Source: Campylobacter gracilis (GTDB lineage: Bacteria > Campylobacterota > Campylobacteria > Campylobacterales > Campylobacteraceae). Taken from it: DNA of 64,000 bases. The notes beneath the pieces were generated by a model, which saw only the letters and a list, made by a program, of their open reading frames with translations, ran no database searches and was not told the origin of the DNA. The translations under genes were made by a program, and so were the position numbers. The stretch spans positions 186,001-250,000 of the forward strand of contig NZ_CP012196.1 in NCBI RefSeq assembly GCF_001190745.1, in the 5' to 3' direction. Positions 9,511 to 17,551 of this stretch are shown here, piece after piece (position 1 is the first letter of the stretch; the number at the start of each line of letters is the position of its first letter).

Positions 9511-9897
9511 ATGAAAGAAATTTACCCAAGCGATTTCGCGCCGAAAAAGGCGCATTATGCGCCGGGCATCCTAGATGACGACGGTACGCTCTACGTCTCG
9601 GGGCAGCTAAGCGTGGATCCGCGCACGGGAGCCGCTCCAGAGGGTCTTGCTGCGCAGACAGCGCAGGCTTTAGGCAACGTCGCGGCAGTGCTCGCCGCCG
9701 CGGGCGCGGATAAAAGCGACGTGCGGATGTGCCGCGTCTATACGCCTGACGTCGCGAACTGGGACGTGATCGACGAGCAGTATGCGCTGTTTTTCGGCGC
9801 GCACAAGCCCGCCCGCGTCGTGGTACCGACCACGGCTCTACACTTCGGCTGTCTCGTAGAGATCGAGGCCGTCGCAAAAATCAAAGAGAAAAAATAG
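9511..9897 (+). CDS. ridA: RidA family enamine/imine deaminase
   Basis: RidA proteins hydrolyse reactive enamine and imine intermediates released by PLP-dependent dehydratases. The 128-residue product has the family length and its C-terminal signature, with Arg in HKPARVVVP and Glu in CLVEIEAVAK. It has a strong site (AAAGGAG) and lies eight bases before a PLP enzyme gene. This suggests that the two act in sequence on an amino acid such as threonine, serine or a diamino acid. Confidence 0.9.
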   Translation: MKEIYPSDFAPKKAHYAPGILDDDGTLYVSGQLSVDPRTGAAPEGLAAQTAQALGNVAAVLAAAGADKSDVRMCRVYTPDVANWDVIDEQYALFFGAHKPARVVVPTTALHFGCLVEIEAVAKIKEKK

Positions 9898-9905
9898 GAG
9901 CGAAA

Positions 9906-10991
9906 ATGAGCGATTTCATCTGCACTGGTTGCGGCAAGCACGCGCCCATCGATACTTTGAGCTATAAATGCGACTGCGGCGGGCTGTATAAGCTAAACTC
10001 CGACGCGCCTAAATTTAACCCCGCGCTCGTAGATCAAAGCGAGTTTAGCATCTTTAGATACCGAAGATTTATGGGCATCGACACGGCTAAATTTAGAGAA
10101 ATTTCGATGGGCGAGGGGCTTACGACGAGCGTGAAATTTGGCGAAAATCTCTATCTTAAGCTCGATTACGCGATGCCTACGCTTTCATTCAAAGATCGTG
10201 GCGCGGCGGTTTTGGTGCTGCATGCCAAAAATATCGGCGTAAAAAAGGTGCTGCAAGACTCCAGCGGCAACGCGGGCAATGCCGTGGCGGCGTACTGCGC
10301 TCGCGCGGGCATCGAGTGTGAAATTTACGTCCCGAAGGGTACGTCGCCTAAAAAGATCGATATGATCAAAAGCCACGGCGCGCATGTCACGGTGTTTGAC
10401 GGCAGCCGCGATGAAACGGCGGATGCGTGCCGCAAAAAGGCTGCGCAGGAGCAGATATATTACGCCAACCATGTTTATAATCCGATCTTTTACGAGGGCA
10501 CGAAGAGCTACATTTATGAGATCTACGAGCAGCTGGGTAGGGTGCCGCGCAATATCTTCATCCCCGTGGGCAACGGCACGCTGCTGCTGGGCGCTCAAGC
10601 GGCGCTAGGCGAGCTATATGAGGGCGGTCTTATCGAGGCGCTACCGAAAATTTTCATCGTTCAGGGCGAGCGTTGCGCTCCGCTTTTTGACGCCAAAGGT
10701 GCGGCGCGCGAGATAGAGCCGCAGCCGACGCTAGCGGAGGGCATCGCGATTGCAAGACCGATGCGCGCGCGTGAAATTCTCGGCTCTAGCTACGCGGGCG
10801 AGCGCGAGGTGATCTTGGCGAGCGAGGGCGATATACTGCCTGCCAGAGCGGCGCTTGCGCGCGGCGGATTTTACGTCGAGCACACGACCGCGGCTACCTA
10901 CGCGGCGTATCTGCGCTACAAAGAAAGCCATGATCTGCAAGGAGATAGCATCATCCCGCTTTGCGGCGCGGGGCTGAAGAGCGATCATTAA
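9906..10991 (+). CDS. threonine synthase-like PLP-dependent enzyme
   Basis: The 361-residue protein has an N-terminal zinc-ribbon-like segment (CTGC at 6-9, CDC at 22-24) and the PLP lysine K96 in SFKDRGA. The phosphate-cradle motif SSGNAGNA is at 119-126. This is the threonine synthase / threonine dehydratase fold family. Clustering with ridA and a YheO-like regulator favours a catabolic ammonia-lyase or dehydratase over biosynthetic ThrC. The substrate cannot be read from the sequence. Confidence 0.8.
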   Translation: MSDFICTGCGKHAPIDTLSYKCDCGGLYKLNSDAPKFNPALVDQSEFSIFRYRRFMGIDTAKFREISMGEGLTTSVKFGENLYLKLDYAMPTLSFKDRGAAVLVLHAKNIGVKKVLQDSSGNAGNAVAAYCARAGIECEIYVPKGTSPKKIDMIKSHGAHVTVFDGSRDETADACRKKAAQEQIYYANHVYNPIFYEGTKSYIYEIYEQLGRVPRNIFIPVGNGTLLLGAQAALGELYEGGLIEALPKIFIVQGERCAPLFDAKGAAREIEPQPTLAEGIAIARPMRAREILGSSYAGEREVILASEGDILPARAALARGGFYVEHTTAATYAAYLRYKESHDLQGDSIIPLCGAGLKSDH

Positions 10992-11407
10992 ATTCAAGCG
11001 CTCGGCGTGGAATTCGCTTGGCTAGCTAGCGGCGAGGAATTTAAAATTTTCGCCGCTTTAAATTTAGCGAGTTTGTGAGTTTGTTTTTGGTGAAATTCTA
11101 AAAATTTAACGACGCGTAGGCTTTTAAATTTAAACTTGTACCGAGGTGCAGGAACGCCTTTTGTTTGCGGTGTGATACGGCGATAGGTGATACGGCGCGT
11201 TTTGTGGACGACTTTGCCGTTAGCCGGATTTGTAAAATTTATCTACGATAATTGGGCGGTCGCCTTTAAAATTTGAAATTACGATTAAAATTTTATAAAA
11301 ACTAATCTGCAAGGTGCGGCGCTATCTACCCATTTCGTTTATAAAATTTAGCCATTTTTATCGTTCTTGGTGAGTGAGCTGATACACAGAGGCTCAAATT
11401 TGCGCGA
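10992..11407. other. intergenic region, nothing recognised
   Basis: These 416 bases between the convergent PLP-enzyme and GrpB-like genes contain AT-rich blocks (AAATTTA, AAAATTTT). I see no frame with a ribosome site, no RNA gene and no clear terminator. Confidence 0.45.
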
Positions 11408-11956
11408 TTATTTTGAATTTTCTTTAGCGATGCGCGTAAATTTAAGCACAAATTCGCTTTTCGCCGCAGTGTAGGCGTCGCGGTCGAACTCATAGCGCTT
11501 GCAAAGCTCTAATTTAAGCGCCTCGTACTGCTCGGCGATATCCGCATTCGCCCGCAAAAAATCTCTAAAAAATATCTCATCTGTATCGCCAAAATTTCGC
11601 AGATGCACGTGAAAAACGCGCTCGGCAAATCCCGCCTCGGTGTAGCCCTTATTTAGGCTGCAGCGGCTCTCGCTTTCGCTCATTAGCAGATAGCCCGCGT
11701 CTATCAGGCGCCGTTTGGCGGCGGCGATATCCGAGCACTCGATCAAAATATCTACGATCGGCTTCGCCCAGATCCCGCTTACTGCGGTGCTGCCGATATG
11801 GTGGATCTCGATCTCGTCGGGGTCTCGCAGCAGCCCACGCAAAATTTTACGCTCCTGCCTAAAGTATTCGCTCCAGCGCGGATCGTGCGGCACGAGACGT
11901 ATCGGAAAGAGCTGCCACAGCTCCTGCAGGCTCATCGAAAGGAGTTTATTGCTCAT
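11408..11956 (-). CDS. GrpB family protein (UPF0157, nucleotidyltransferase-like)
   Basis: The 182-residue product shows the GrpB core: a VPHDPRWSEYF start region, HHIGSTAV near residue 52, and KPIVDILIE with the acidic residue of a nucleotidyltransferase-like fold. Members occur alone or fused to CoaE, and their substrate is unknown. The start has GGAG upstream. It is the last chromosomal gene before the prophage left junction, and its 5' end lies 35 bases from attL. Confidence 0.85.
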   Translation of the reverse strand: MSNKLLSMSLQELWQLFPIRLVPHDPRWSEYFRQERKILRGLLRDPDEIEIHHIGSTAVSGIWAKPIVDILIECSDIAAAKRRLIDAGYLLMSESESRCSLNKGYTEAGFAERVFHVHLRNFGDTDEIFFRDFLRANADIAEQYEALKLELCKRYEFDRDAYTAAKSEFVLKFTRIAKENSK

Positions 11957-11990
11957 CTTAACTCCAAAGTATTGGGTGAAATTTGAATGA

Positions 11991-12014
11991 ATGGCGGGTA
12001 GATAGGGATTCGAA
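11991..12014. repeat. attL core (24-bp direct repeat)
   Basis: These 24 bases are identical to 49985-50008, the 3' end of tRNA-Ser. Sequence identity ends abruptly on both sides, as expected for an integration duplication. Phage sequence follows on the right. The 9-mer AGTCAGCTA at 12058-12066 recurs at 49843-49851 and may be an arm-type site for integrase or Xis. Confidence 0.93.
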
Positions 12015-12101
12015 AAGCGCCTTATAATATCGTATTAACAAGAGCTATAAAAATAATAGTCAGCTAAAAAATCAGCAAAAAGTATTTGATAGGAGATAAA
12101 T

Positions 12102-13715
12102 TTAAATACTTTTTACCGCGCTATTCGGCTCATCCAATATGCTATCGTCGATCGATATTAACGTGCCGCCCGTAAGCCCGATGTCGTATTCTGCGTCGCG
12201 CTCATAAAATCTACGCGTTACGTCGCCCTCGTCTTGCTGTGCGTCACCGCTGACGCTGATTACTTTTTCGTCATCGCTTTGCTCTTGCATATCCGTATCT
12301 TGCGTGTCGCCGTGTTTGCGAAATTCCGAGCGTATATCTTGCACCAAAGCAAAAGCCTTACTACCGATACCTACTACTTTCAGTGCGGTAGTGAGGTAAA
12401 GCTGTGACGTGCTAGTAGCTCCTGCGGCGGCAAATCCACCGATGGATACCCCCTGCGTTGCAGCATAGCCAAGTCCCGCAGAGCTACCCGAGCCTATCCA
12501 AGAGCTAGGGCTTACGCCGTTGTAAAGCTGGCAGGTCTGATTGGCTCCACTTGCTCCCGCTAAAGCTTGATTAGTCGCGGTGCTCGCGTTTTGAGCGGCG
12601 ACGGATTGGGTAAAAAGAGATTTTACGGATAGATAGATCGAGCCTATTGCGCCGATAAAACCCATCACGCGTCCGAATTTAGCTAAGCTTTTTTTGCCAG
12701 AAAGAGAGCCTATTGTAGCGATAAATCCACCTATGGCGCCCGCGACAGCAAGGGTCGCCATTACTCCTCCTACAGTGACCGCACCGGCGCCTCCTGTTAG
12801 TGCGCCTATTGTGGCACCTGCCGCAGGTCCGTATGCGCCGACGGTTACAGCCGCCAGCACAAAGGTTATTGCTATTATGCCGATATTAATTATAGGCCCC
12901 CATTTGCCAAATTTGCCTTTGGATTTCCTATCATATACCAATTTATACATTTGGCTCCACTTTTTGACCCATTTTCTAGAGCCCATTACGGGAGAATTAC
13001 TATCCGCATAAAAAAGAGGATATGCGGTGCAACCAAGACGCATTTTGGATGGTCTCCCTCCATGTTCCCCCTCTTGATGATTGGGATCGGGAAACCACAT
13101 ATAGTAAAAATAGCAAATTCCCTCGTCGAGGTCTATAAACTCGCCGCCCATATTTTTTGTTTCATCGTAAAATTCCTTTACGATTTGATAATTGGTAATA
13201 CCGCAGAGCGCTATTATTTTTTCAATCGGACGATTCCGATTTAAAGAAAAAAAACGATAAATTTCATATTGATTCCATCGCCCGCTATATTTGCAGGCAA
13301 TCCTGAAGTTGCTAAATTTTGTTTTCTTGATCCAAAAATAATCTGTTATCTGTCCGTCGCTAGGTCCGGAGTAGGGTGCGGTTGGCTTTTGCCCCGCAAA
13401 AAATTGAGATAGACCCAAATTATCGTTTCCGTCGTAAGCGTAGGGCTGAAGTCCGCCCGTATACAAGTGATAGCCACCTACATAATAGCGTCTATCAAAC
13501 TCGTGGGGAACAAGATCTCTGCAGTAATATACCCGCTCCCATTTTTGCGTATCTATAAATATCTGCTGCGGTGCGCGCCCTTTTCGGACGAGCTGTTTGT
13601 GCAGATACTCACAAATTTTATTATACGCGACCGCCGAGTAGATCATTCCATTGGTAGCATCGGCTACTACATCGCCCGAGGGGTTACGATAAAAAGCCGC
13701 GGCCTCGCTACGCAT
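12102..13715 (-). CDS. putative phage structural/tail-tip protein, unknown family
   Basis: I do not recognise this 537-residue product. Residues 1-270 are aromatic-rich (many Tyr/Trp, for example YYMWFPDPNHQEGEHGG) and look globular. Residues about 275-375 form a Gly/Ala/Val-rich hydrophobic region resembling membrane-active segments, and the C-terminus is acidic. It is the most distal late gene, translated right after the coiled-coil gene (its ATG overlaps that stop). A tail-spike or membrane-penetration role is an inference. Confidence 0.65.
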   Translation of the reverse strand: MRSEAAAFYRNPSGDVVADATNGMIYSAVAYNKICEYLHKQLVRKGRAPQQIFIDTQKWERVYYCRDLVPHEFDRRYYVGGYHLYTGGLQPYAYDGNDNLGLSQFFAGQKPTAPYSGPSDGQITDYFWIKKTKFSNFRIACKYSGRWNQYEIYRFFSLNRNRPIEKIIALCGITNYQIVKEFYDETKNMGGEFIDLDEGICYFYYMWFPDPNHQEGEHGGRPSKMRLGCTAYPLFYADSNSPVMGSRKWVKKWSQMYKLVYDRKSKGKFGKWGPIINIGIIAITFVLAAVTVGAYGPAAGATIGALTGGAGAVTVGGVMATLAVAGAIGGFIATIGSLSGKKSLAKFGRVMGFIGAIGSIYLSVKSLFTQSVAAQNASTATNQALAGASGANQTCQLYNGVSPSSWIGSGSSAGLGYAATQGVSIGGFAAAGATSTSQLYLTTALKVVGIGSKAFALVQDIRSEFRKHGDTQDTDMQEQSDDEKVISVSGDAQQDEGDVTRRFYERDAEYDIGLTGGTLISIDDSILDEPNSAVKSI

Positions 13716-14296
13716 TACGGAGTAATCCTATCGATTGCATTAAACATTTTAGTTGTCATCTCTGTAGGCGGATTTAGTCCTCCAACAGAGTAGCCAAATA
13801 CGCTATCCTTTAGCAAGCTTGCCTCTTGAATTCTTAGCTTGTCGTCGTAGCTCTTGATCTCTCTATCTATCGCCTGACCTCGCTTTTTTTCGCTATTGGT
13901 CTGTTCTTTGATTAGAGCTGTGCGCGCCTCGTTAAATGCCGCCTCTCGATCTGCCAAATTTAGCTTTTTTTCCATCAGATCGAGCTCGCGCTCTTTGAGT
14001 TTGACATCGGCATCGGCTATTTTTACTTGAGCTTCGAGCTGCTGTTTTCGTAGCGGTAGCTCCTCGCTTTCGCTTAGAAGCCTTAGGGCAATATCTTGTG
14101 AGCTCGTCGTTACGCTCTGCGTCATCGACACTAGGGTGCTGCAAAGCATCTCAAATTTCTTATCGTTTGCTAATCCGTATTTTTCAAAATACTCGTCAAT
14201 TTTCGTCGTAAATTTATTATACGGCGTATCCTCTGCCATAGTGTCGCCGAGCACGCGTTTGTAAAGCTCGCTATACGCTTCCTTGTAATCAGCCAT
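13715..14296 (-). CDS. phage coiled-coil protein, unknown function
   Basis: The 193-residue product is predicted to be mostly helical. A long charged stretch (about residues 75-160, rich in Glu/Lys/Leu and including KLKERELDLMEKKLNLADREAAF) is typical of a coiled coil. It overlaps the endolysin gene upstream and shares its stop with the start of the following gene. Its position between lysis and terminal late genes suggests a virion or assembly role. I do not know the family. Confidence 0.65.
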   Translation of the reverse strand: MADYKEAYSELYKRVLGDTMAEDTPYNKFTTKIDEYFEKYGLANDKKFEMLCSTLVSMTQSVTTSSQDIALRLLSESEELPLRKQQLEAQVKIADADVKLKERELDLMEKKLNLADREAAFNEARTALIKEQTNSEKKRGQAIDREIKSYDDKLRIQEASLLKDSVFGYSVGGLNPPTEMTTKMFNAIDRITP

Positions 14297-14729
14297 TTTT
14301 CAGTCCTTTAATGTAGCCCTCAACCCTTTTTGGAGTTTGGCGATACAGCAGGCTTGCGCGCAGGTTTCTTGCCGCCTGAGCGTAGTCTCCAGCTTCGATG
14401 CAGCCTAGAGTATGACGGAAGCCCAAGAGCCCCGCAAGCCCTAGCTGGTATGCCATTTCGATTAGGGTATCTTGCACGTTTTGCGGCTTTCCCGAAAGCC
14501 ACGGTAAACACTGAAAAACCCGTTTTTTGAGCTTAGAAACCTTCAGATTTAGGATTTTTTCCGCTACTTCGCGGCTCATCGGCTCGATCTTGCCGCCGTT
14601 GAGCTTGATTTCGTCGAGGCTAAGAGCGGCTACCAAAAAGCCGTATCCTATCGTAGCCTTTCCAAGGCTATCTTTGTATATGTAATCCCGAAAGCCCTCG
14701 TGGGTTTTGATGTTTTCGATGAGGCTCAT
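14289..14729 (-). CDS. phage endolysin, GH24 lysozyme
   Basis: This is a T4-type muramidase that cleaves the peptidoglycan glycan backbone at lysis. Starting at ATG 14729 (MSLIENIKTHEG, preceded by GAGGGGAT), the catalytic triad falls at E11, D20 and T26, the same numbering as T4 lysozyme, within HEGFRDYIYKDSLGKATIGYG. The product is 146 residues. There is no signal peptide, so release depends on the holin encoded just upstream. A start at 14780 would add an atypical extension. Confidence 0.93.
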   Translation of the reverse strand: MSLIENIKTHEGFRDYIYKDSLGKATIGYGFLVAALSLDEIKLNGGKIEPMSREVAEKILNLKVSKLKKRVFQCLPWLSGKPQNVQDTLIEMAYQLGLAGLLGFRHTLGCIEAGDYAQAARNLRASLLYRQTPKRVEGYIKGLKNG

Positions 14730-15145
14730 ATCCCCTCCTCGTTTGTGATCTCTATGAATTCTATGTGTTTGCCCGTGCAAATTTTAAAAAACGAGTTATA
14801 TGTCCGCACGGAGTTGCTGACTCCCGCGGCGTTGTATCCGTCGCCTACCAAAATGCACCCTGCGGTATCTTTCGGGAAGTTGCCGGGGTGAATGAGAATG
14901 TAGCGCTCTTTCGGCACCAGCTCGCTGTATAGAAGCGGACACATTCGCTTCTGGCTCGGGCTAGCATACCACTCCATTTGATATCGCCCCGCCGGAATCC
15001 GTCTATCTTTGCCTCGCTCGGTAGTATCTGCGCCCGCGGGCTCTAGGGTGAAGCACTCAAAAAGCCTTTTTCCGTCGTCCGTGATCGTTAGTTTCCCAAT
15101 CGTGCCATCGTGGATGTTTTTAAATCTATTTATCTTGATCCTCAT
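14726..15145 (-). CDS. DUF5675 family phage protein
   Basis: The 139-residue product (start MRIKINRF, with AGAGGCG upstream) resembles DUF5675, a family found in phage lysis regions and secretion-linked islands. It has the CFTLEP, IPAGRY and CILVGDGY patterns I associate with that family. It overlaps the lysozyme start by four bases and the holin end by 20 bases. Its function is unknown, and a cell-wall-related role is suggested only by context. Confidence 0.75.
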   Translation of the reverse strand: MRIKINRFKNIHDGTIGKLTITDDGKRLFECFTLEPAGADTTERGKDRRIPAGRYQMEWYASPSQKRMCPLLYSELVPKERYILIHPGNFPKDTAGCILVGDGYNAAGVSNSVRTYNSFFKICTGKHIEFIEITNEEGI

Positions 15146-15467
15146 AGTCGCCTCTTTCCTCAAATTTATCAAAATATTCATCGTGCCTGTTCAGCTTACT
15201 ATTGATTGCCTTATCTATCGTCTCTTTGATCCATTCGGTTCCGCGCCAAGCAAGAAATCCACATATTGCGAGTGATGCTCTCGTATCTTTTATAAAGAAA
15301 TTCGCCATCTCAAAGCCTATCCAGCCCAAAAACATCGACGTTGCAATCCCCACAATGACGCTCGTAGCCTTTTTCTTGCTGCCGCTGTCGATATAATCAA
15401 GGATGCCGCCGATAAAGCCCACTAAAATGACCCAAAAATAAAACCCCACCTTGTCTAATAGTTCCAT
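15126..15467 (-). CDS. putative phage holin
   Basis: The 113-residue product has three hydrophobic segments (roughly residues 6-24, 37-54 and 65-80) and a highly charged C-terminal tail (DEYFDKFEERGDYEDQDK). This matches class I/III phage holins of the LydA type. It lies between the spanin genes and the endolysin genes. I use ATG 15467, and a GTG at 15473 is possible. Confidence 0.8.
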   Translation of the reverse strand: MELLDKVGFYFWVILVGFIGGILDYIDSGSKKKATSVIVGIATSMFLGWIGFEMANFFIKDTRASLAICGFLAWRGTEWIKETIDKAINSKLNRHDEYFDKFEERGDYEDQDK

Positions 15468-15478
15468 TGCCACTTCTT

Positions 15479-15577
15479 TTACATCGTAAATAAAAGCATC
15501 AGCAAAATCGAAATAACGATCTCTATGATTGCTCTTTTGCTAAGCCAAAACTTCTTAGCTCTTAGGATCATTTCCAT
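15479..15577 (-). CDS. 32-residue single-membrane-span protein in lysis cassette
   Basis: A short frame with a good site (AGGGAG) encodes MEMILRAKKFWLSK followed by a hydrophobic helix (IIEIVISILLMLLF). It overlaps the end of the Rz1-like gene by 23 bases and ends 11 bases before the holin start, so it sits inside the lysis cassette. A basic N-terminus and one membrane span would fit an antiholin, pinholin or disruptin-like peptide. It may also be only a coupling leader. Confidence 0.55.
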   Translation of the reverse strand: MEMILRAKKFWLSKRAIIEIVISILLMLLFTM

Positions 15578-15788
15578 CGCTGCACTCCCTTAGTAGTTCC
15601 TCGCAGGTCTTGTAGTAGCGCATTAGCGCTTTTGCTGCTGCGGGCGTAAAATCATAGCTCGGTTTTTTCGGCATCGCCTTGATACATTTTACGGGGATAT
15701 AAACTTCTTTATACTCCGTCCTAGTTATGATGTTGGGCTTGCTACATCCGATCAAAAACAAAGCAAAAATGCTAACGAGCCATTTCAT
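15555..15788 (-). CDS. Rz1-like outer-membrane spanin lipoprotein
   Basis: The 77-residue product has a signal sequence ending in the lipobox LIGC, so Cys15 would be lipidated. A short proline-containing periplasmic part follows. The gene starts inside the 3' end of the Rz-like gene in another frame, the classic overlapping Rz/Rz1 arrangement. Together they fuse inner and outer membranes at the last step of lysis. Confidence 0.85.
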   Translation of the reverse strand: MKWLVSIFALFLIGCSKPNIITRTEYKEVYIPVKCIKAMPKKPSYDFTPAAAKALMRYYKTCEELLRECSDGNDPKS

Positions 15789-16110
15789 TTATCAGCTCCT
15801 CATAAAATTTCACTTTGTTCTGACACTCGCCGTTGATAGGTTCCTTAATCTTTTCAAATTTAGTCACCACCTTTTGTTCTACCTCTTTGATATTTTTTAC
15901 TTCCATATTTTTTATCCGCTCGTTTTGCAGATCGATCTTTGCGTTGCAAGCCTGCAAATTCGAGGAGCTGATGATCTCTTGCGTTTTGGCGAAGACGATG
16001 TCTTTGTTTAGCTGCTCTATTGTATTTTTGAGACTATGATTCCACCCTGCCAGCGCAAGGCAAGTAAAAATGAGCGCCGCAATGATTCCAAAGTAAATTT
16101 TAAAGTTCAT
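15772..16110 (-). CDS. Rz-like inner-membrane spanin
   Basis: The 112-residue product has one N-terminal membrane helix (about residues 4-22) and a long helical, charged periplasmic part with coiled-coil character and two Cys. This is the design of i-spanins. The start at 16110 overlaps the upstream stop as ATGA and has GGATGG before it. Its partner is the Rz1-like gene overlapping its 3' end. Confidence 0.85.
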   Translation of the reverse strand: MNFKIYFGIIAALIFTCLALAGWNHSLKNTIEQLNKDIVFAKTQEIISSSNLQACNAKIDLQNERIKNMEVKNIKEVEQKVVTKFEKIKEPINGECQNKVKFYEELINEMAR

Positions 16111-16640
16111 AGCGCCATCCATAAAATCAAAAATGCGATATCCTGCATCGCGCCGTAAAATATCTCCTGCCTAGCCCACGCACTTTCGATCTCAAGCTTC
16201 TTGAGCCTAAATTTGAAATTCGTGCGATAACCTAGCTCGCAAGCAAGCGGGAAGCCCGCCGCAAGAGCTACGGCTAGAAGCGGCGCGCCATAAATGCCCA
16301 CAAAGACTAGCGGCGCGAATACCGGTAACCACCAAATCAGCCCGCGCAGAAATAGGCACACCCTGCAAAACGCTAGCCAGTGCGCACGAGGTATAAAACG
16401 CCCCGCAAGCCATTCTATGCCGCGACTTTCGCGCTCGCCTTTATCTGCTCCGTGGCTCGTCAAGGCACCCACCCATACGCCCCAGCCCTTGGCTTCGCCT
16501 GCGAGATAACCAAGCCCGCAAACGATAGCTATGAAAAAATTGCCGTAAAAGGCAAATATCAGCAGCGCTACCACCAAAGCATTGATTTTGGCGAAATAGC
16601 TATACTGCCCGCGTAGCCTATTGAGTATCCAAAACATCAT
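16107..16640 (-). CDS. phage membrane protein, unknown
   Basis: The product of about 177 residues has four or five hydrophobic segments and basic loops. It begins at one of the tandem ATG codons at 16640 or 16637, directly after GAAGGAG. It is coupled to the genes on both sides by four-base overlaps. I do not recognise the family. Position beside the spanins suggests an accessory lysis or envelope function. Confidence 0.65.
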   Translation of the reverse strand: MMFWILNRLRGQYSYFAKINALVVALLIFAFYGNFFIAIVCGLGYLAGEAKGWGVWVGALTSHGADKGERESRGIEWLAGRFIPRAHWLAFCRVCLFLRGLIWWLPVFAPLVFVGIYGAPLLAVALAAGFPLACELGYRTNFKFRLKKLEIESAWARQEIFYGAMQDIAFLILWMAL

Positions 16641-16894
16641 CACTCCTTCGGGCGGCTCTTGACGACGTCTGCGAATTCATCGCTACCTAGATACCAAAAA
16701 GGCCTTGAGCCGTCCTCATAGCGAAATTTCGCAAAGTCGTCCGGGTGAGTAGCAAGGTGCGCGATCACGCGAAAGATATTCATCATATTGGAATGATCCC
16801 ACCCCCCGCACTTTCTGGCGCGCAAGAAAATCACGATAGGACAAGCCAAAATTCCAAGTATAAACGCCAAAATAAAAATCAGAAAATAGCTCAT
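16640..16894 (-). CDS. small phage membrane protein
   Basis: The 84-residue product has one N-terminal hydrophobic helix (LIFILAFILGILACPIVIFL) and a polar C-terminus rich in aromatic residues and Asp. The start has GAGGTGG upstream and overlaps the previous stop. Nothing more can be said about its role. Confidence 0.6.
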   Translation of the reverse strand: MSYFLIFILAFILGILACPIVIFLRARKCGGWDHSNMMNIFRVIAHLATHPDDFAKFRYEDGSRPFWYLGSDEFADVVKSRPKE

Positions 16895-17541
16895 AGCGCC
16901 ACCTCGATCGTATCGGTAAACACTATGGCATCTAGCTCTTTTTTATCCTTGGCTTTTGAAATTTTCAGCTCATATTGCCACTTTAGGGCGTGAAGCTTCT
17001 GGCCTCCGATCTGAATTGCCTTTTTGATACGCTTTAGCTCCTCTTGACCGCCGATTTTTTTCATCGTGTTGTCATACATCCTAAACGCTCTGATTTCTAG
17101 GCTATCAAACGTATCTATCATCGCCTCGACGTTGAGGAGGTATCGATATCCGCCGTTGATGACGCCAAAGTCTTTGAGGTTGATCTTGCAACTATCGCCC
17201 ATTGAATGCGTCCAAGCGGCAAGCTCTGCGGTCTTTGCTTCGCGTAGCTGCTCGATTGGGGGCTCTTTCGGAGTTTCGCGTAGCCCCGAAGTATCTTGCC
17301 CTAGCGAGGTAATCTTTACTTCGCGATTATTTTCGTCGTAGTAAATCACGCCGCGCTCATCTTTGACGTATTGCCAAGCGCCCTCTTTAAAGCATACCGC
17401 AAAGCCTTTTTTAGAGGCAAGAGGCTGCGTATCTGTAGCATTAGCCGGAATCAGATATGCGCCTTCTTCAAGCGGACTTTTTTGTGCCTCGCTTTGCCCT
17501 ATATATTCTCCCGATACCCCGTCATAATTGTAGATTTTCAT
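16891..17541 (-). CDS. tail fibre assembly-like protein (DUF4376-type C-terminus)
   Basis: The 216-residue product begins with the short beta-rich repeats seen in phage tail-fibre assembly chaperones (KIYNYDGVSGEYIGQ, YYDENNREV). It ends with a helical domain resembling DUF4376 (REAKTAELAAWTHSM, LNVEAMIDTFDSLEIRAFRMYDN). It follows the fibre gene by 10 bases, the usual place for a fibre chaperone. Start site AAAGGG. Confidence 0.75.
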   Translation of the reverse strand: MKIYNYDGVSGEYIGQSEAQKSPLEEGAYLIPANATDTQPLASKKGFAVCFKEGAWQYVKDERGVIYYDENNREVKITSLGQDTSGLRETPKEPPIEQLREAKTAELAAWTHSMGDSCKINLKDFGVINGGYRYLLNVEAMIDTFDSLEIRAFRMYDNTMKKIGGQEELKRIKKAIQIGGQKLHALKWQYELKISKAKDKKELDAIVFTDTIEVAL

Positions 17542-17551
17542 TGCCCTTTCC

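Noticed and set aside
9491-9877. 128-residue frame opposite ridA
   Set aside because: It is an Arg-rich mirror frame of a GC-rich gene, without start signals.
11986-12020. A second tRNA-Ser gene at the left prophage end
   Set aside because: Only the 24-base 3' segment is present. The rest is phage and flanking sequence, so it is the attachment duplication.
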